A stretch of DNA of 64,000 nucleotides from Mastigias papua (GCA_964019165.1 OZ025270.1:2736538-2800537), one strand, 5' to 3'. Counted from the stretch's first letter, positions 24,591 through 42,500 are shown. The notes: generated by a model not told the origin, from the letters alone. Translations and numbers: made by a program.

Positions 24591-26028
24591 TTCATTTGCT
24601 TTGTTGTCCGTTGCCTTGATTTTAATAATGGGACATTTTTTCCAGCTCCTTTCAAAGGTGTTTTCAGAAGCTACGAATCAGACTACACCCCATCAATTGC
24701 TTTGAATGTTGTTTAAGAGACCACCTCACTACTTTTATCACAGATTTTGAGGTGAGCATGCGATTCTTTTTTATATAAAAGAAGATTTGATATTGCCCCC
24801 GGTTTGGCTGGGAGTGATTTATTAATCTTAGAACGAATAATTGTGATAAACGTGAGTCTTAATGAAAGAAAGAAGTGGCGTGCAAGCTACTTTCTCTAAC
24901 TTGAACTTTCACTTAAAAATTTGAGAATCTGGCAAGTGATGGAGCATTCCTCTACTTCTTTCCTACTTCTTCCTCTTCTTCTTTATCACCAAAGCTTCAT
25001 TAGAACCTTAGGCACTAAACGTTCAGGTCAAACAATCTTGTGTTTCCTTGGGTTAGTGAAGTTCATTGACATTCCTCCACGCCATTCCCTGATGTTGTCC
25101 ACCAAGACTTTCTTCTTCTTCCACTGATATTCCCCCCCAGTTTTTCGCCCCCTATAGACCCCATTACTTTACTTTCCGCTCTCTTTTCCCTATGAATATA
25201 TTTTTGCCATCTTTCTCTTTTTCATCTCTTTAACATAATCATCCTCTTCCATATCTCCAATCCTTTTTGCAGAGCCATTTAATTTTTTTTCGACTCTAGT
25301 AGAGTGGCTGTCACCTAAAGACCAAGCTTTACCTTAGGTCTAGTTCAAACCTTTAGATATCATCATGCGTGTCTGGCCATGCCATCCTTTAGTCTTGACT
25401 CAGAAGCACCGATTAGATAAGACACAATATGTCAATATACCTACGTTTTATAGAACAGCTAATGCCATGTCTGATATGATGTAAATTAACGTATCAATAT
25501 TTAAAAGCTCTTCGTTAGCTCTACTGCTGCCTACTTCTTATCTCAAAAGAGTTTGCGTCGTATTCAGTTCTCTAAGTACTTCTCTGTTTGTGCTAAGCGC
25601 AGATGCCAGTTACTAGTAGTTTGGCATTTGATAGACAGCATTTGTGTTTATGTTTAAGCGATTAACATTGAAAGCAACACCCTTGCTCAGGCTCTAAGAT
25701 ACATCAAAACAAGTATGTATTCCTCTGTGATAGCTGTAAACATCAGAAACAAGATGAATCCCACCTGCTTTGCTTGTTGCGTTACGATAAAATTATTGTC
25801 CTTCTCATTTCTGAAAGCACGAAATCCGTGTCTCCAACTCTCACAAACTAACACTTCAAGCAAATTGTATACTATTATTGATCATCAATGCAGGAAGATA
25901 TTGCATTGGTATTATAGTTGCCACCATGAGAGTGGACAGCAGGTTGTTGTATGATTTAACGATCGGTATCAAATAATGACTCTATTTTGCTTAGAACATA
26001 TACATGAATCCACTGACTGAATTCCGAC

Positions 26029-30752
<4,724 letters not shown>

Positions 30753-30934
30753 ATTGCTTTAGAGTGAAAATTTTAGGAATTTTTTGTTGTATACTTGTAT
30801 GATATTATTAGGGCTAATACATTGATTATAAATTAATTTTCGTATTGTAGCTTAGAATTATTGGTGGCACCTAAGATAGAAATATTTTGCCATTGCTACT
30901 GAGTTTTGCGATCACCAGAATGCTCGGGCATGTT

Positions 30935-31087
30935 CAGGGACGTAGGAACCGGGGGAGCCAGAGGGGCCATGGCCCCCACCTTTTAGCAAACTATGCAAAA
31001 GTGCCCCTTTGAAGCTCAAAATGGGGGTGGTAATGTGCTCCTTTTAGGACTTGTTCCCCCACTTTTTAGATGGTTGCTACGTCCATG
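30935..31087. mobile_element. hAT-like MITE (153 bp)
   Basis: Termini CAGGGACGTAGGAACC and, in reverse complement, CATGGACGTAGCAACC. It is flanked by 8-bp near-identical sequences GGCATGTT (30927-30934) and GGCACGTT (31088-31095). The 8-bp target duplication and CA(G/T)GGACG ends fit the hAT superfamily. There is no ORF of note. Confidence 0.75.
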
Positions 31088-31361
31088 GGCACGTTCCTGT
31101 ACTGTCGCTGAGATCAACGGAGTCGTTCTCAGCGGCTCAGACGACCTTAAAAATTATATAAAATGGACACTTACTAGCTCAGTATTATCAAAGACTGAGA
31201 GTTTTTGATGTTTTTCTGTACTAGCTGTTGTTTTTCTATCACCAATGTGCAGACATTGATGCTTTCCTATGCCGAAAATGCCAAACCTTGCAAAACGAGA
31301 ACACTTTTCCGCAGAGCAAATCCGCGTCTGTAAACCGGCAGCAAAAAGTGTGTCCTTTCAG

Positions 31362-31649
31362 CAGGGCCGTTCATAGACAGTTCTGTGGGTGGTATATAAC
31401 CTGCAATTTGCCGAGAAATAGGTTCCCATGATTGAAGAATATCTGAATCAATTTTTAAGTACTATGATAAATTTGCCGGCAAATTCTGTTATTCTATAAA
31501 CGTGACTAATTCACGAGGTATTTGCTTCTCCGCAGCTCCTAATTCTTTTTCTCAGGCTTTTAGGATACTACAAATTTAAGCAATTTACCGGCAGAAATTT
31601 TTGTCTGGGTGGTATGACACCCTTGCATCCCAGTGCATGAACGGGCCTT
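31362..31649. mobile_element. hAT-like MITE (288 bp)
   Basis: The left end CAGGGCCGTTCAT pairs with the right end (reverse complement AAGGCCCGTTCAT). It is flanked by CCTTTCAG (31354-31361) and CCCTTCAG (31650-31657), an 8-bp duplication with one mismatch. GGTGGTAT also recurs near both ends. Confidence 0.65.
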
Positions 31650-31673
31650 CCCTTCAGCTCAAGAATGTGTTGC

Positions 31674-34600
31674 TTAAGGTGGGTGACTGGTCAAAAAGTT
31701 ATTTCCATACACAATAATGCCAAGAACCTCAAATTACATACAATAGGGTAGTTTTGAGTGCAGATTCCGAAAAAGTTGACAAAATTTAGAAAATTCAAAT
31801 AGTTGCCATGGAAACGAGGGAACAATTCCTAAATAGTGGGCATGGGATCTGACACCCCAATTTGTTCTATTATGATTAACCACTGATTGCTATATATCAT
31901 TAGATTCCTCATAGTCTGTAGAGTGCAACAAAAGTAGGTAAAATGAAAAATAGCCTCCATATCCATAGTTATCATGATTTTTTTCCAAAATGAGAAATTT
32001 TGACCGGACGACCAATAATTGGACACAACAAAACTCATAAATAATGAGAATGATCTAAAAACTAAACATGTCATTGCATTCTCCATTATGTTAGCTTTCA
32101 AATGATATATAGATATTTGGTTTTCCATAAAGCATAACAAAATGGGGAATTTGACCGCGAAAGCACTACCATAAAATATTAGTTTTGAGAAAAATGAGTT
32201 TAAACTTTTGCACACAGAAATGTTCACTGAAAGTCAAATATGCTTTCTCAATATGCTTGCAAAAGTACTTTTTGCAAAAAATCCTGGTTTCTATAATAGA
32301 ATAGCATTCTTAAATATTAAATATCTTTTTAAAAGACATTTTATAAATCAGTGGAATGCACCAGCACTATATGTTTGCCCTTCCTTATTTTGTGATGATT
32401 GTTCCTTTGCATTTTTATTGTATTTTAATGTCCTTCTTCTTTTCTTTCCCCTTTCACTTGCTTTGTATTCTGCCTTTTTGAGTCTTTCAATACTTCCTCT
32501 AAGATTTTCTGCCTTGCAGAACTTTCCAGGCTCAAACCCTAATATTCTGCAAAGAATATCTTTGAAACACTTGCCCATTGAAAACTGACATAGTGCCAAA
32601 AGTACAGCAGTCTCAAGTGTCTTCCTTCCATTGAATATAGCCTTTGGTGAAAACTGCCATATTAAATGGTGCAAAGCTTCATTGGCATTTTGGGTTCTAT
32701 TTCTGGAGCACCTCTTAAGAAGGTTTTCTTCAGATAATCTCTGAAAAATTGGCACAAGGCATTTGCCTACATCTGATGGGACGGTTTCATGATTCTTATG
32801 TGTGCCAGGGTCAACATCTTTTGCCAATGATCTTTGCCAGAAGCACCAAGAATTTTCACCTGGTGGACATTGCTGGTGTTTTGGAAATTGATCTGATGAT
32901 GAAAGATGCAATAATATTGCAAAGATGCGCTTTTTAAGAAGAGGAATATCATCGTGGTGGTCTTTGATAGCACGGCCATAATAATTTTGAATTTTTAGTA
33001 TCTTTTGCTGGGTCAGCTTCCCTTTCCCTGATACTGATGATCCTTTAGCTTTGGCCTCAGACACTAGGTTTCTAAGAGCTGTGCCCATTCGTTTAGAGAT
33101 ATGGTTAACACAATCTTCCTTTTTGATGACAACATCTGGGCCATATGCCTGTGCGTCACTTATAGCATCAAATGATTTGCGATCTCCGTCACAAAGCATT
33201 GTCGTGTACCTCATGCTATTCTTTTCAATGGATCTCTTCCACATTCGCAAAGCACACTCAACTTCCATAGCATTGGCAGATCCTTCAAAATTTTTCAGGC
33301 AATTCCTTGAATGCTTCAGTTTCCACTCCTCACTACTGTCACTTTGCTCCATGATGTTACATTTTCCACAGAAATTTGACAAGACCTCATGGTCCAGTGG
33401 AAGTCCTGTAACTAGCTCAATTACTGAGGCCATCCCATTATGTGAAGAGTGTCCTCTTCTCTGCCATGACCCATCAAAGGAGACAGCAATATCTAAAATA
33501 CCTTGCTCATCAGGGACAATGCCAATATCTTTGTATGCCTTTTTGATAGTCTCCCTGGAAGACTTCAATATTTCATCAAAAGTTGCTTTGCTGGCAGCCC
33601 CTATTTTAGAGTGGTTGTCAGTATATGCTTCCTTTGATAGGCAATTTGGCAAATTCATGCTACTGCACCAGTCTTTTATTGCAGAAAAGCCACATCCAAT
33701 GCTCCTGAAAGCAAAAACTGCTCTAACATTAACTTCAAATGGAGCCTTTCCTGAATCACCAAGCCTACTAGACATGAACTGCTCAGTATAGAAAGTGTTG
33801 CAGTTATTACAGGAAATGTCAGATTTGGCAGCAAACCCTTGTGACTTACTTTCTATGATGTTGAATGTCAAGTACCCAACAGTTTGACAACTGGGACAAT
33901 AAAACTTCTCAACTAGACTTTGCAGACACGATTTCTGAACAAGAAAGAAACAGTCACTTGAATCTTGGAGAAAGTTGTCTGTTGAATGTGATTCCGTATA
34001 CAACAACTCTTCGGTAATCCCAAATGCCTGAAACTTCTTGCCAGTGGACGACAAATAGTTTTCTGATGTACGGCCTGTCCCTTCTAACTCAGTCTCAACC
34101 CTGCCAATCTTACGACGCAGATTCTTGTTTTTCCTTCGACCAACATATGGTTTTGAAACACGAAATTTTGGCTTTGCCATCTTCAAACCTAGTTTTGATC
34201 TTGTAAGCTATACGTTTCTTCGCCTCTATGCATTCATCAAAGCATCGATCTGTTCTGCCTAGGCCATATGTTTAAAGTTAACCAATCAATGAGCTAGGTT
34301 TCTATGCATTGTCCAATAAAATGCCGATATTTTGCTATTGTTATCTAAACAAAGACATTACAAAGATTCTTTTGTTTACTACCCATTGAAAATCCTCAAC
34401 TAACAAAGAACTGACGGAGTATAATGATACAAAGGCAGCATAAATAGACAGAGCTAAAGGAGACGATTCGAATGATGTGTTGGGTCTAAGCATTGCGTGG
34501 CTCTATACAGAGAAAATGCATCCGACTTTCAAACAATTTTCAACCTTTTTATGCCAAGTATGCAAGAACATAGGGGGTTCAAAAATGTGCTAAACAGCCC

Positions 34601-34722
34601 CCATTAGTGCTAAGTTTGGGGAAATAACTGTGGTATAGGAAAGTTTAAGCCCTATAGACATCGTTGGCATCACATCTCAAATTTTGATTTTTTTCATGAT
34701 TTTGACTAGTCACCCACCTTAA
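31674..34722 (-). mobile_element. TTAA-flanked DNA transposon, Kolobok-like
   Basis: TTAA at 31674-31677 and 34719-34722 border inverted repeats: GGTGGGTGACTGGTCAAAA on the left, and GGTGGGTGACTAGTCAAAA as reverse complement of the right. The 3-kb interval encodes one transposase on the minus strand. TTAA target duplications are known for piggyBac and Kolobok elements; the protein is not piggyBac, so Kolobok-like is the better fit. The ORF is uninterrupted and the ends are intact, so the copy may be young. Confidence 0.8.
32348..34186 (-). CDS. Transposase with Mutator-like transposase domain (612 aa)
   Basis: A single uninterrupted frame encodes the only protein of the TTAA-flanked element. 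The N-terminal 70 residues are basic, with RRKNKNLRRKIGRVE, and are likely DNA-binding or nuclear-targeting. Around residues 93-122 are CPSC and CNNC pairs, a probable zinc site. The core follows: AVSFDGSWQRRGHSSHNGMA at about residue 232, LCDGDRKSFDAISDA at about 332, then AYGPDVVIKKEDCVNHISKR. These match a eukaryotic protein group annotated as Mutator-like transposase domain. DGS and CDGDR carry acidic residues that could belong to the catalytic triad, which I infer and have not shown. The C-terminus is Lys/Arg-rich (KRRRTLKYNKNAKEQ). It lies wholly inside the inverted repeats at 31678 and 34718. It could be domesticated, but intact ends argue for a transposon gene. Confidence 0.85.
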   Translation of the reverse strand: MKMAKPKFRVSKPYVGRRKNKNLRRKIGRVETELEGTGRTSENYLSSTGKKFQAFGITEELLYTESHSTDNFLQDSSDCFFLVQKSCLQSLVEKFYCPSCQTVGYLTFNIIESKSQGFAAKSDISCNNCNTFYTEQFMSSRLGDSGKAPFEVNVRAVFAFRSIGCGFSAIKDWCSSMNLPNCLSKEAYTDNHSKIGAASKATFDEILKSSRETIKKAYKDIGIVPDEQGILDIAVSFDGSWQRRGHSSHNGMASVIELVTGLPLDHEVLSNFCGKCNIMEQSDSSEEWKLKHSRNCLKNFEGSANAMEVECALRMWKRSIEKNSMRYTTMLCDGDRKSFDAISDAQAYGPDVVIKKEDCVNHISKRMGTALRNLVSEAKAKGSSVSGKGKLTQQKILKIQNYYGRAIKDHHDDIPLLKKRIFAILLHLSSSDQFPKHQQCPPGENSWCFWQRSLAKDVDPGTHKNHETVPSDVGKCLVPIFQRLSEENLLKRCSRNRTQNANEALHHLIWQFSPKAIFNGRKTLETAVLLALCQFSMGKCFKDILCRILGFEPGKFCKAENLRGSIERLKKAEYKASERGKKRRRTLKYNKNAKEQSSQNKEGQTYSAGAFH

Positions 34723-34889
34723 TGTCATCCAACAAACTATAAATTGTTAAGGGGGTTGGATTTACCTCAGGTAGATTGTCAAGTAGTCGTTCTCGCGACT
34801 AGAGTGGTGCGTTAATTCAGATACAAAATTCTGATGCATATTATTGGTTGCTTGCTACACGAGAGACCTTTGGGAAGTATAAGCTAGTC

Positions 34890-35420
34890 TACTCTCCAGT
34901 CCGGAATAGAAGGGGGGGTGGCAATAAGCGGGGGGGTTGGAAAAAAGTCTCAAAGTAAATAAGCGGGGGGGTTGCAATAAGCGGGGGGGGGTGTGGAAAA
35001 GCTCCAAGGTGAATGTCTATGGGGTGGGCTGTTATTAATGCATGTGGAAAGAAGACCAACATATGCATTGGATAAAAAACTTTTAACTTTTTGAAAAACA
35101 ATTTATTGCGTTTATTACATATTTCTAGCATGCTAAAAATGTGTCTATAATCGGCGTTCAGAATGACATCATCATTGGCACAACTGTCGGCTGAGTTTTC
35201 AGTGCTTCTTGCAGCAATTACGCATTTCACGATAGCATTTTTTCAGCACAACAAACATTCACAACGAGTTACTTTCTCCGGACAATTCTTGGTCTGGTTG
35301 GGAAAATGTCCTCTTGGCTCAAAATTAATAAGCGGGGGGGTTGCAATAAGAATGTCCTGGTGTGCATTTTTCGAAAAAATAAATAGTCGGGGGGGGACGT
35401 CTATTCCGGACTGGAGAGTA
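34890..35420. mobile_element. TA-flanked MITE (531 bp) with G-run subrepeats
   Basis: TACTCTCCAGTCCGGAATAG at the left matches the reverse complement of the right end (CTATTCCGGACTGGAGAGTA). The TA at each end is the likely target duplication, suggesting a Tc1/mariner relationship. The interior repeats a GGGGGGTTGCAATAAGC unit at about 34929, 34970 and 35333. Confidence 0.8.
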
Positions 35421-36545
35421 CCAACCCAGAAACGTGCTGACTCTTGCCCTGCTGATGTGATCAGCTTTAGGCACAGTTTGAAGCGCGCAGCTGGGAATTC
35501 TCAAAGGCATGGGTCTTATCCTCTAAAAAGCATACTACTTAGAGTTTTTCAGAGGAGACAGCTTGGTTTGTATTCATAGGAAGTTGTTTATTGGAAACGT
35601 ACAATTATATGATCTCAGAATATGTTAGGGCTATATAGATGCGAATGAAAGTTGAAAACAACAAAGTTTATAGTAGTAAATGACAAATAGATGATCTTTA
35701 AGTTTTGTTATTGAATTTATGATGTAGTCTCTCCATTACTTCGAATCTTACTTTCAGAGGTCTGATTCATCTGTTTAAATTTTATGACGAATGCTTTGCT
35801 TGATGAAAAGCAGTTTGATTCGAAAAATATCTTATTAAAAACTTTGAATGCTAAAGGTTTAATTTCCAAATGGTCCTAGAAAAAGTTCCACTCTGTGGTT
35901 TTTCTGCAACTTTGCCATATTCAGATCAGTAAAGCTTTTGACTCGCGTTTACAAAGAAGAATGCAATATTGGTTTATGTTTGTAGACCATACAGAAGGGA
36001 ATATTTTTTAATCCATTTTGTGAACTCTATATACCTTACACGTTTGTTTTTATACGAAACAAACTTTCTCCCTTCAGCCTGGATGTTTCTTAATATTTTG
36101 TCAAATCCAGCCTTAAATGTTTCTCAAGTTTCTCTTAATATTCCTGAAATCTCCTATAGCAACAAGGCACCTGTTAGACGAGAAATAGAATTTTTAGTTA
36201 AAAACATTTGAGAGACGGATGTTGCTTGTAGTTTGCTTCCAGTGTAATAAAAAATTCTTCGCAGAAGCAGATTTTTCACGTTTACGTGTGAAACTCAACC
36301 TGCCTGCGTCTCTTAACTGTGTCTTTAATTTTTCCGCTATTTGAGCCTGCAGGTATTCCCGTCAGTGATTCACGTATTAAACAGCAACAACAACTACATC
36401 GTGGAGAGAGGCTTTCTGTCTCGTTTACGTTCTGTTGATACCCATTTCCAAGGGAGCTAAGATATTCAACATGGTAGGCTAAGATGTAGGTGATGTGGTT
36501 GAAGACCATGGAGTAACACTGAGATGTACCCATAAAGAAGCGAAG
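35421..36545. other. Intergenic segment upstream of the XRRA1-like gene
   Basis: I see no gene, repeat array or clear core-promoter element. It should contain the promoter and any 5' UTR exon of the downstream gene. Confidence 0.4.
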
Positions 36546-39500
36546 ATGAGCTACTATTGTGCGTCATACTTTCCTGCAAGAAGCTTATTGAAGCAAAACT
36601 CTGATGGTAAAACTGCTCACTAATCTGCCTTAAGCTCGTGATACTTCGCATTACTATACTAATTTATGATATGATTTTGTTCAATGCGCTAGTTGTCTGT
36701 CCATAACCTTCATTTACAAGGCCTGAACCTTTTTAACCAATGTAGAATTGACTGTATAGTTTGTGAATGAGGATGAATCTATCTATATTCTGTAGCAAAG
36801 TTTGTATGTTGCTCGACTAACAGTCACCGTAATGAGATTAAAATACGGTAATGGAAGTAAATCTTAGCGATAGGTTCGTTCCTGTTCGAGGTGTTTTGGC
36901 AATATTCCAATGGCTACATAATTAGTAAACTTCATTCTTAGCTACTGTGAAATAACTTTACTTTTTTCTTGTACTTACAGTTAAAAACCGTTAGGTCACA
37001 TGGATTTTTCGTGGAGAGTTTGACTGCAGATTCCCTTAATTTTCATACTCTGGGTCTGAGATTTTACTTAAAATTCTGAATTGAATTCTAAGATGCAAAT
37101 CACTATACTAAGCCATCACATGTTACGACTCAAAATCTTAACCGTGTTTTTTTTATCAAAGGAGGAGCATGGCTTGTTGCATACAAGGAAGAGCAAAAGA
37201 AAAGATTTGATGCTGTTCTCTGCCCTTTAACTAAGAAAGATTATTTAGAAGGTCCTCAGAAATCCAAAAGAAATTTGAAATCTAGAAAGGCACATTCAGT
37301 TACAAAAGGGAAGATTCTTGATGGAATGTATCTGGTATGTGTACATCACAAAAGTCATGTTTTTTTAAAAGTAGTTTTGCATGGGTCTGGGTGTGAGATC
37401 ATCTCTCATTAGGTTCTAATTGTGTTGCAAGTGTTTGTCCAGTTGTATATTGTGTTGTTTGCCCTGCTTTTGTTTTCTGCATTTTTTTATATAGTATTTG
37501 TCTGATGGACTGTTGCATGTAGGTCCCAGGAGGATTTGACATGTTGTTAAAGTTATGCTCCACTAAATTTAGTTTTATCTTGGAGATACATTTCAGTCTT
37601 TTTGTGGAGAGAGTTGGTGAATAGATGTGAAAGCAGTTGGGAATCTTGGAATTTTTGTGTTATTGAAAATGCTGTTCTTATTTCATTTTCTGGACTCTTG
37701 AGAAATTGTAAGTTTATAATGTCTCAGAAATATTCAAATAAGTCAAATAGCTATGATTTACAGTATATTTATGCATATTGTGAAATTTGTGATCCAGTTT
37801 TTTATTATTTCTTTCTGTTCATTTCAAAATGACCAGTAATAAATAGTTTTTTGGGGTTTACAGTTTGAGTTTAATTCATAAACACAAGCAATTAATATAC
37901 TGCATTTTTAGTGCAAAAATTATATTGTACAATATCTTGCTGTAGTTAAAGTTAATCAGTTGTTCTATTTCAATGCTGCATAAATGGTACTTCAATATAT
38001 AAATTTGGCAATGTTCAGATCATGCTTTATCCCATTATTTGAGTGAATTTGATAAGTAATTAATTAATTCAATTTAGCCACTCCAATACTTGTAATTGAC
38101 ATTTGAACTGAAGTATTTTTGCTCATGTGACATAGTGCAACATTGAAGTCAAGACATTTCCAAAACATAGAGAATAATAAATACTGGATAATAACTGATA
38201 TTGGATTCTAGAATTTTGTATATTATCATGGATGTATATAGTTCTTTATTATAATTTGAAGGATCACTTCACAAGGAATTCTTAATTATCATGTAGTGTA
38301 TAACCATGCTTGATAACCTTTTCACCAATTGAAGTTTTTTCCTTACAGCTGAGGCATATGAATGTGAATGACCCATCTGATCTTGCCTACATTAATATAA
38401 TTGGGGAAAATCTAAACACAGTATGTATCTATAATACTCATCTGGTTATATTACTATTCAATACATTACTCTCTGGTCTCCGATAAGCAATGGGGAACAT
38501 TTATTGATTTTGAGAATTTCCAGTCCCCCAGAGCCTATTAAGTCCCCCCCTGCTTATTAATTTTATGAACTATGGCATGAAAGACCACAAAGATTTTTAC
38601 AGGTTTACTTGATGACGATGTATTGTGTGACTTAAGCTATAGTTAATTCATAGATGAATTACTAAGTGCACATACTCTATCCAGTTGATGTGGCTGTGAT
38701 GGCCCCCTGATGTGAACAGTCCTCTTTCAACTGTAGGTCCAATGCGCATTATGATGGAGCTGCCATGGCTCCCCTGTGCAAATTGGTTAGGAGAGGGGTG
38801 GTGTGAGCAAATGACCTACTCTTAAGCAATGATTTAGAAGCGTGGCCCGAGAGCTCAGTTGGTAGAGCACTTGATGTACAATGTCAAGGGCTGGGAGCTC
38901 GAATCCCTCTTGGGTCAATTATTTTCTCACACTTTCACTTTTCATTTCTTTCAAATCCTGTTGCCTTTACAAATCTTTTGAAATTACTTACATTTTAGCT
39001 TGATTGCTTTACAAAAAGAGCTTATTGGAAATCTGGTGAAAAATACCTTCTTTGCTACAATAATGCTAAGTGCCATAGATGGAGCTATCACTGCTTTTTT
39101 CTTATGGGTTATAACTGAAACAGACATTTCAATAGTCTAAAACATCATTTCTTGTTTTTAGAGTAAGACTGAAGATTTTGTTCTTTTTGACAATGTTGTA
39201 CACATTGAAGCTGGAGAGAATAGTTTATCATTAGGTACTGAATAATGCTTTATTCTTTTTCTCTATGTTTGATCTTGTTATTTTTATCATGAAAATATTT
39301 GTTTTATTTCATCAAAATTAGTGAAATATTCATTAAACTACCAATCAGTGCTCTAGATTCTAATATCATTTTATGTCAGCTAGTGCAAGGTTCTTAATAT
39401 ATGGAGTGGCTCAAAATTGTGAAACTGTCTCTCATGTAGACCTTAGTCAAATTTTTCTGCTCTCTGTTCTTTAGAGTCATTCTCATTTTGTCCGCATATT

Positions 39501-42500
39501 TTGGAAATATGTTCTTGTGGACACTCTTTGTATTAATCCCATGCTTTTTTCATGTTTAGATACCTTCAAGACATTCCCTGCACTTTGTGAGCTTGAGCTG
39601 CAATTGAATGGAATATCATCTCTGAACTTGACATCATCTGACTTTGTGCAATTGGAATTCCTTGACTTGTCATTTAACAGTCTCACACCTGCAGAAATCC
39701 TACAGATTGGCACTCTTCTATCACTGAAGTGCCTTCATTTGACTGGAAATGGCCTGCAATTATTCCCAACTGATTTGGGAAACAATCAGAAATATGGTTC
39801 TAAGTAAGCATCTTTAGTTCCATTGCTGATCTAACATCCAGAAAATATATCACTATTTGCTTCTCCTGTTGCTATATGTTTCTCACTTTCCTTCTTTGAT
39901 GCCTTGCTTGATTTTAACTATGATAAGAAATCAGGCTACAAGTGAAGTCAAAGGAGCATTTTTCTATTGCCAATGAAATGATTGATGGCCTAAAGTAAGG
40001 AAGTAGTAATCAGCATGCATATGAACAGCAGTGGCACCAAGAATTGTCCCATGGAGGGCTGACTCTTGCAACAGGGGGCTAAGATATACTTAGTTGGGCA
40101 CTGGATGTGCTAAATAACTCTGGGAATAGTTCTTCACCTTCCAAAGGAAGGCTACAGCCTCTTTGCCCTCACCTGGTGGTACCCCTGCAGGGCCCTGCAT
40201 ATAAGAGAATGACTTTGTATTTTATTTAATGTTGGTACAAGCAAATCTTATTATTAAGTTGCATTTTGACTTCCAGTTTCAAATGTTTTTGAACTATATC
40301 TTGCAACCAGAACAAGTGGCATTTTTTAGGGGGATCAGGGGAGACAAATGCCCCCCTAATGCAGATTAGTCAGCATTTTAGGAGATAGAATAGGATAGTT
40401 GGAAAATCACATTTTGTTAGTAGCTAACAAGTTTGCCATCAATGCTCCTCATAAAGATTTCCAAATATCTGCCACTGCTTGCAACCTCATCACATTCTTT
40501 TTGGTGGGTTATAGATACACTGTAAAATACAGTAGTGCTGTTTCATGAGTACATTATACCTATTCTTATGTCTTTTTTATTCAAAAATTCTCAGGACTTC
40601 AAAGTCAAGGCGTCAAAGAAGATTTCAATCACTTGAAGTTCTTTACATTGATGAAAACGATTTTGAGGACATATCTGTTTTTGCCAATCTAGCATCCTTA
40701 CCAAAGTGAGTTTTTCTATCCTTGTATAGGAATTGTTATCTATTTGTGTAGCTTGATCTGCTGCTCACCATTGTTGGTAAGTGCAACTAATTTCGCAGCC
40801 ATCATTCTCTTTGCAATATAATGTCAATACAGCAGTCTCAAATAAATTTTAATGTGAAAACCATTCTCCTACTAAACACCTACTGCTACAATCAACTGAG
40901 CACTGAAATTACGTGTGGATTTGACTCGCTTTGTGAAGTAGCGTGTGTCCCAATGGTATACAGTAAGACTTATTAATGCATGTGTGCAATTCTCTCTGGA
41001 TGTGAAGAGAATAAATGTAAACAGAATCTTGGAACAGGAATTACCAAAACATGGCATCGATTTCATTATCAATGACAATATCCAGAATCGACACTTAGAT
41101 CGTTGGGGACTCCATTTAAATTTTATCGGTAAAAACCTCCTCACAGGTAACTTTATCAATTATTTATCAAATGCCTGACTAACTAGTTTAGAAGCTTTTA
41201 TAGAAGATCGTAGTAGTGCTACAGGACAAACCCTCAAAAGCAAGCCCTCACCCTCTGTAAATAGTCAAACAGGGTCTGATTCTTTCAATCCAACTTCAAT
41301 CAGAGATTCATCAGCAGAAAATTCCTCAGGATCCAGTAGCGGGTCTGACAGTTATGATATCGATAAATTTTTCAATTTAAGGGCTGAATGTGCCGGGAAT
41401 CTGCTCATAGGGTTTCTAAACATAAACAGTCTTAGAAACAAAATCACTGATCTCAGAATGATCGCTGAAAGATGTTTGCCTGATGTATTACTCATAGAAG
41501 AAACAAAATTAAACTCGGATTTTAAGACTGAATCATTTCTCATTAACAATTATAAAAGTCCAATTCGCTTGGACAGATCTGAATTTGGAGGAGGTCTCTT
41601 TCAATACTCAAGGATTGGCATTATTTGCAATAGATTGCCCAATTTTGAAATCTCATCTCTTGAATTATTGTGTTCTGAACTCGTAGTTGCAAAACAAAAA
41701 TGGATCATTTATAGTATTTACCGCCCCCCAAATGCTAGCATAGAAACATTTTTCTCAGACCTGTCCATATCATTAAATCGTGCACTGGATAGGTACGACA
41801 ATATTATTGTAATGGGAGACATCAATATTGACACTCAAAATAAAATAGACCCCGGTTTTGATAAATTAGCTTCTTTTTGTGATGTGTTTGGCCTATCCAA
41901 TTTAGTGACATCGAAAACTTGCTTCACTAAGAATCATAGCTCATCAATTGATGTTATTTTAACAAATCGACCAAGGTCTTTCCAGAAAACCTCTGTTTTC
42001 GAAACAGGCCTAAGTGACTATCATGGTCTCGTAGCTACCACAATGAAATCAACTGTTCCCAGGCTAAAACCGAAACAAATTAAGTATCGCAGCTACAAAA
42101 AGTTTGTCCCAGAAAATTTCTTGAGCGATGTAAAGCATGCCCAGTTTGAATGCGACGGGACTAACCCGGATAAATCCTACGACCATCTGACCAATACTTT
42201 CCGTAGTATAGTGGACAAACATGCTCCTATTAAAACTAAGTTTCTAAGGGGAAACAATGCGCCCTTCATGAACCCAGAGCTGAGAAAAGCTATATACACT
42301 CGTGCTAGGCTTAAACGAAGATTGAATAAACACCCTTCAAAGCAAAATGAAGTTGCTTTCAAGAAGCAACAAAATCGCTGTGTTGCTCTCCGTAAGAAAG
42401 CCATAAAGAATCACTTCAAGAGAGTTACAAGCAATGGTCTCATGTCCAATAAAGCTTTCTGGAATCTGGTAAAACCTTTTCTCTCAAATAAGGGTGTTCT

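Larger units (their letters stand above)
22424..26028. other. Noncoding segment before the SLC16-like gene
   Basis: Apart from the repeat features listed inside it (foldback, composite repeat, TCTG array) I see no gene. A weak LINE-like C-terminal trace on the minus strand near 25100 (KVLVDNIREWRGG) is too degraded to annotate. Confidence 0.5.

Noticed and set aside
24900..25130. LINE-like trace on the minus strand (KVLVDNIREWRGG)
   Set aside because: Only a short stretch resembles the RT tail; too degenerate to call.
33051..33791. 246-aa plus-strand open frame
   Set aside because: It is antisense to the transposase ORF and has no recognisable motif.
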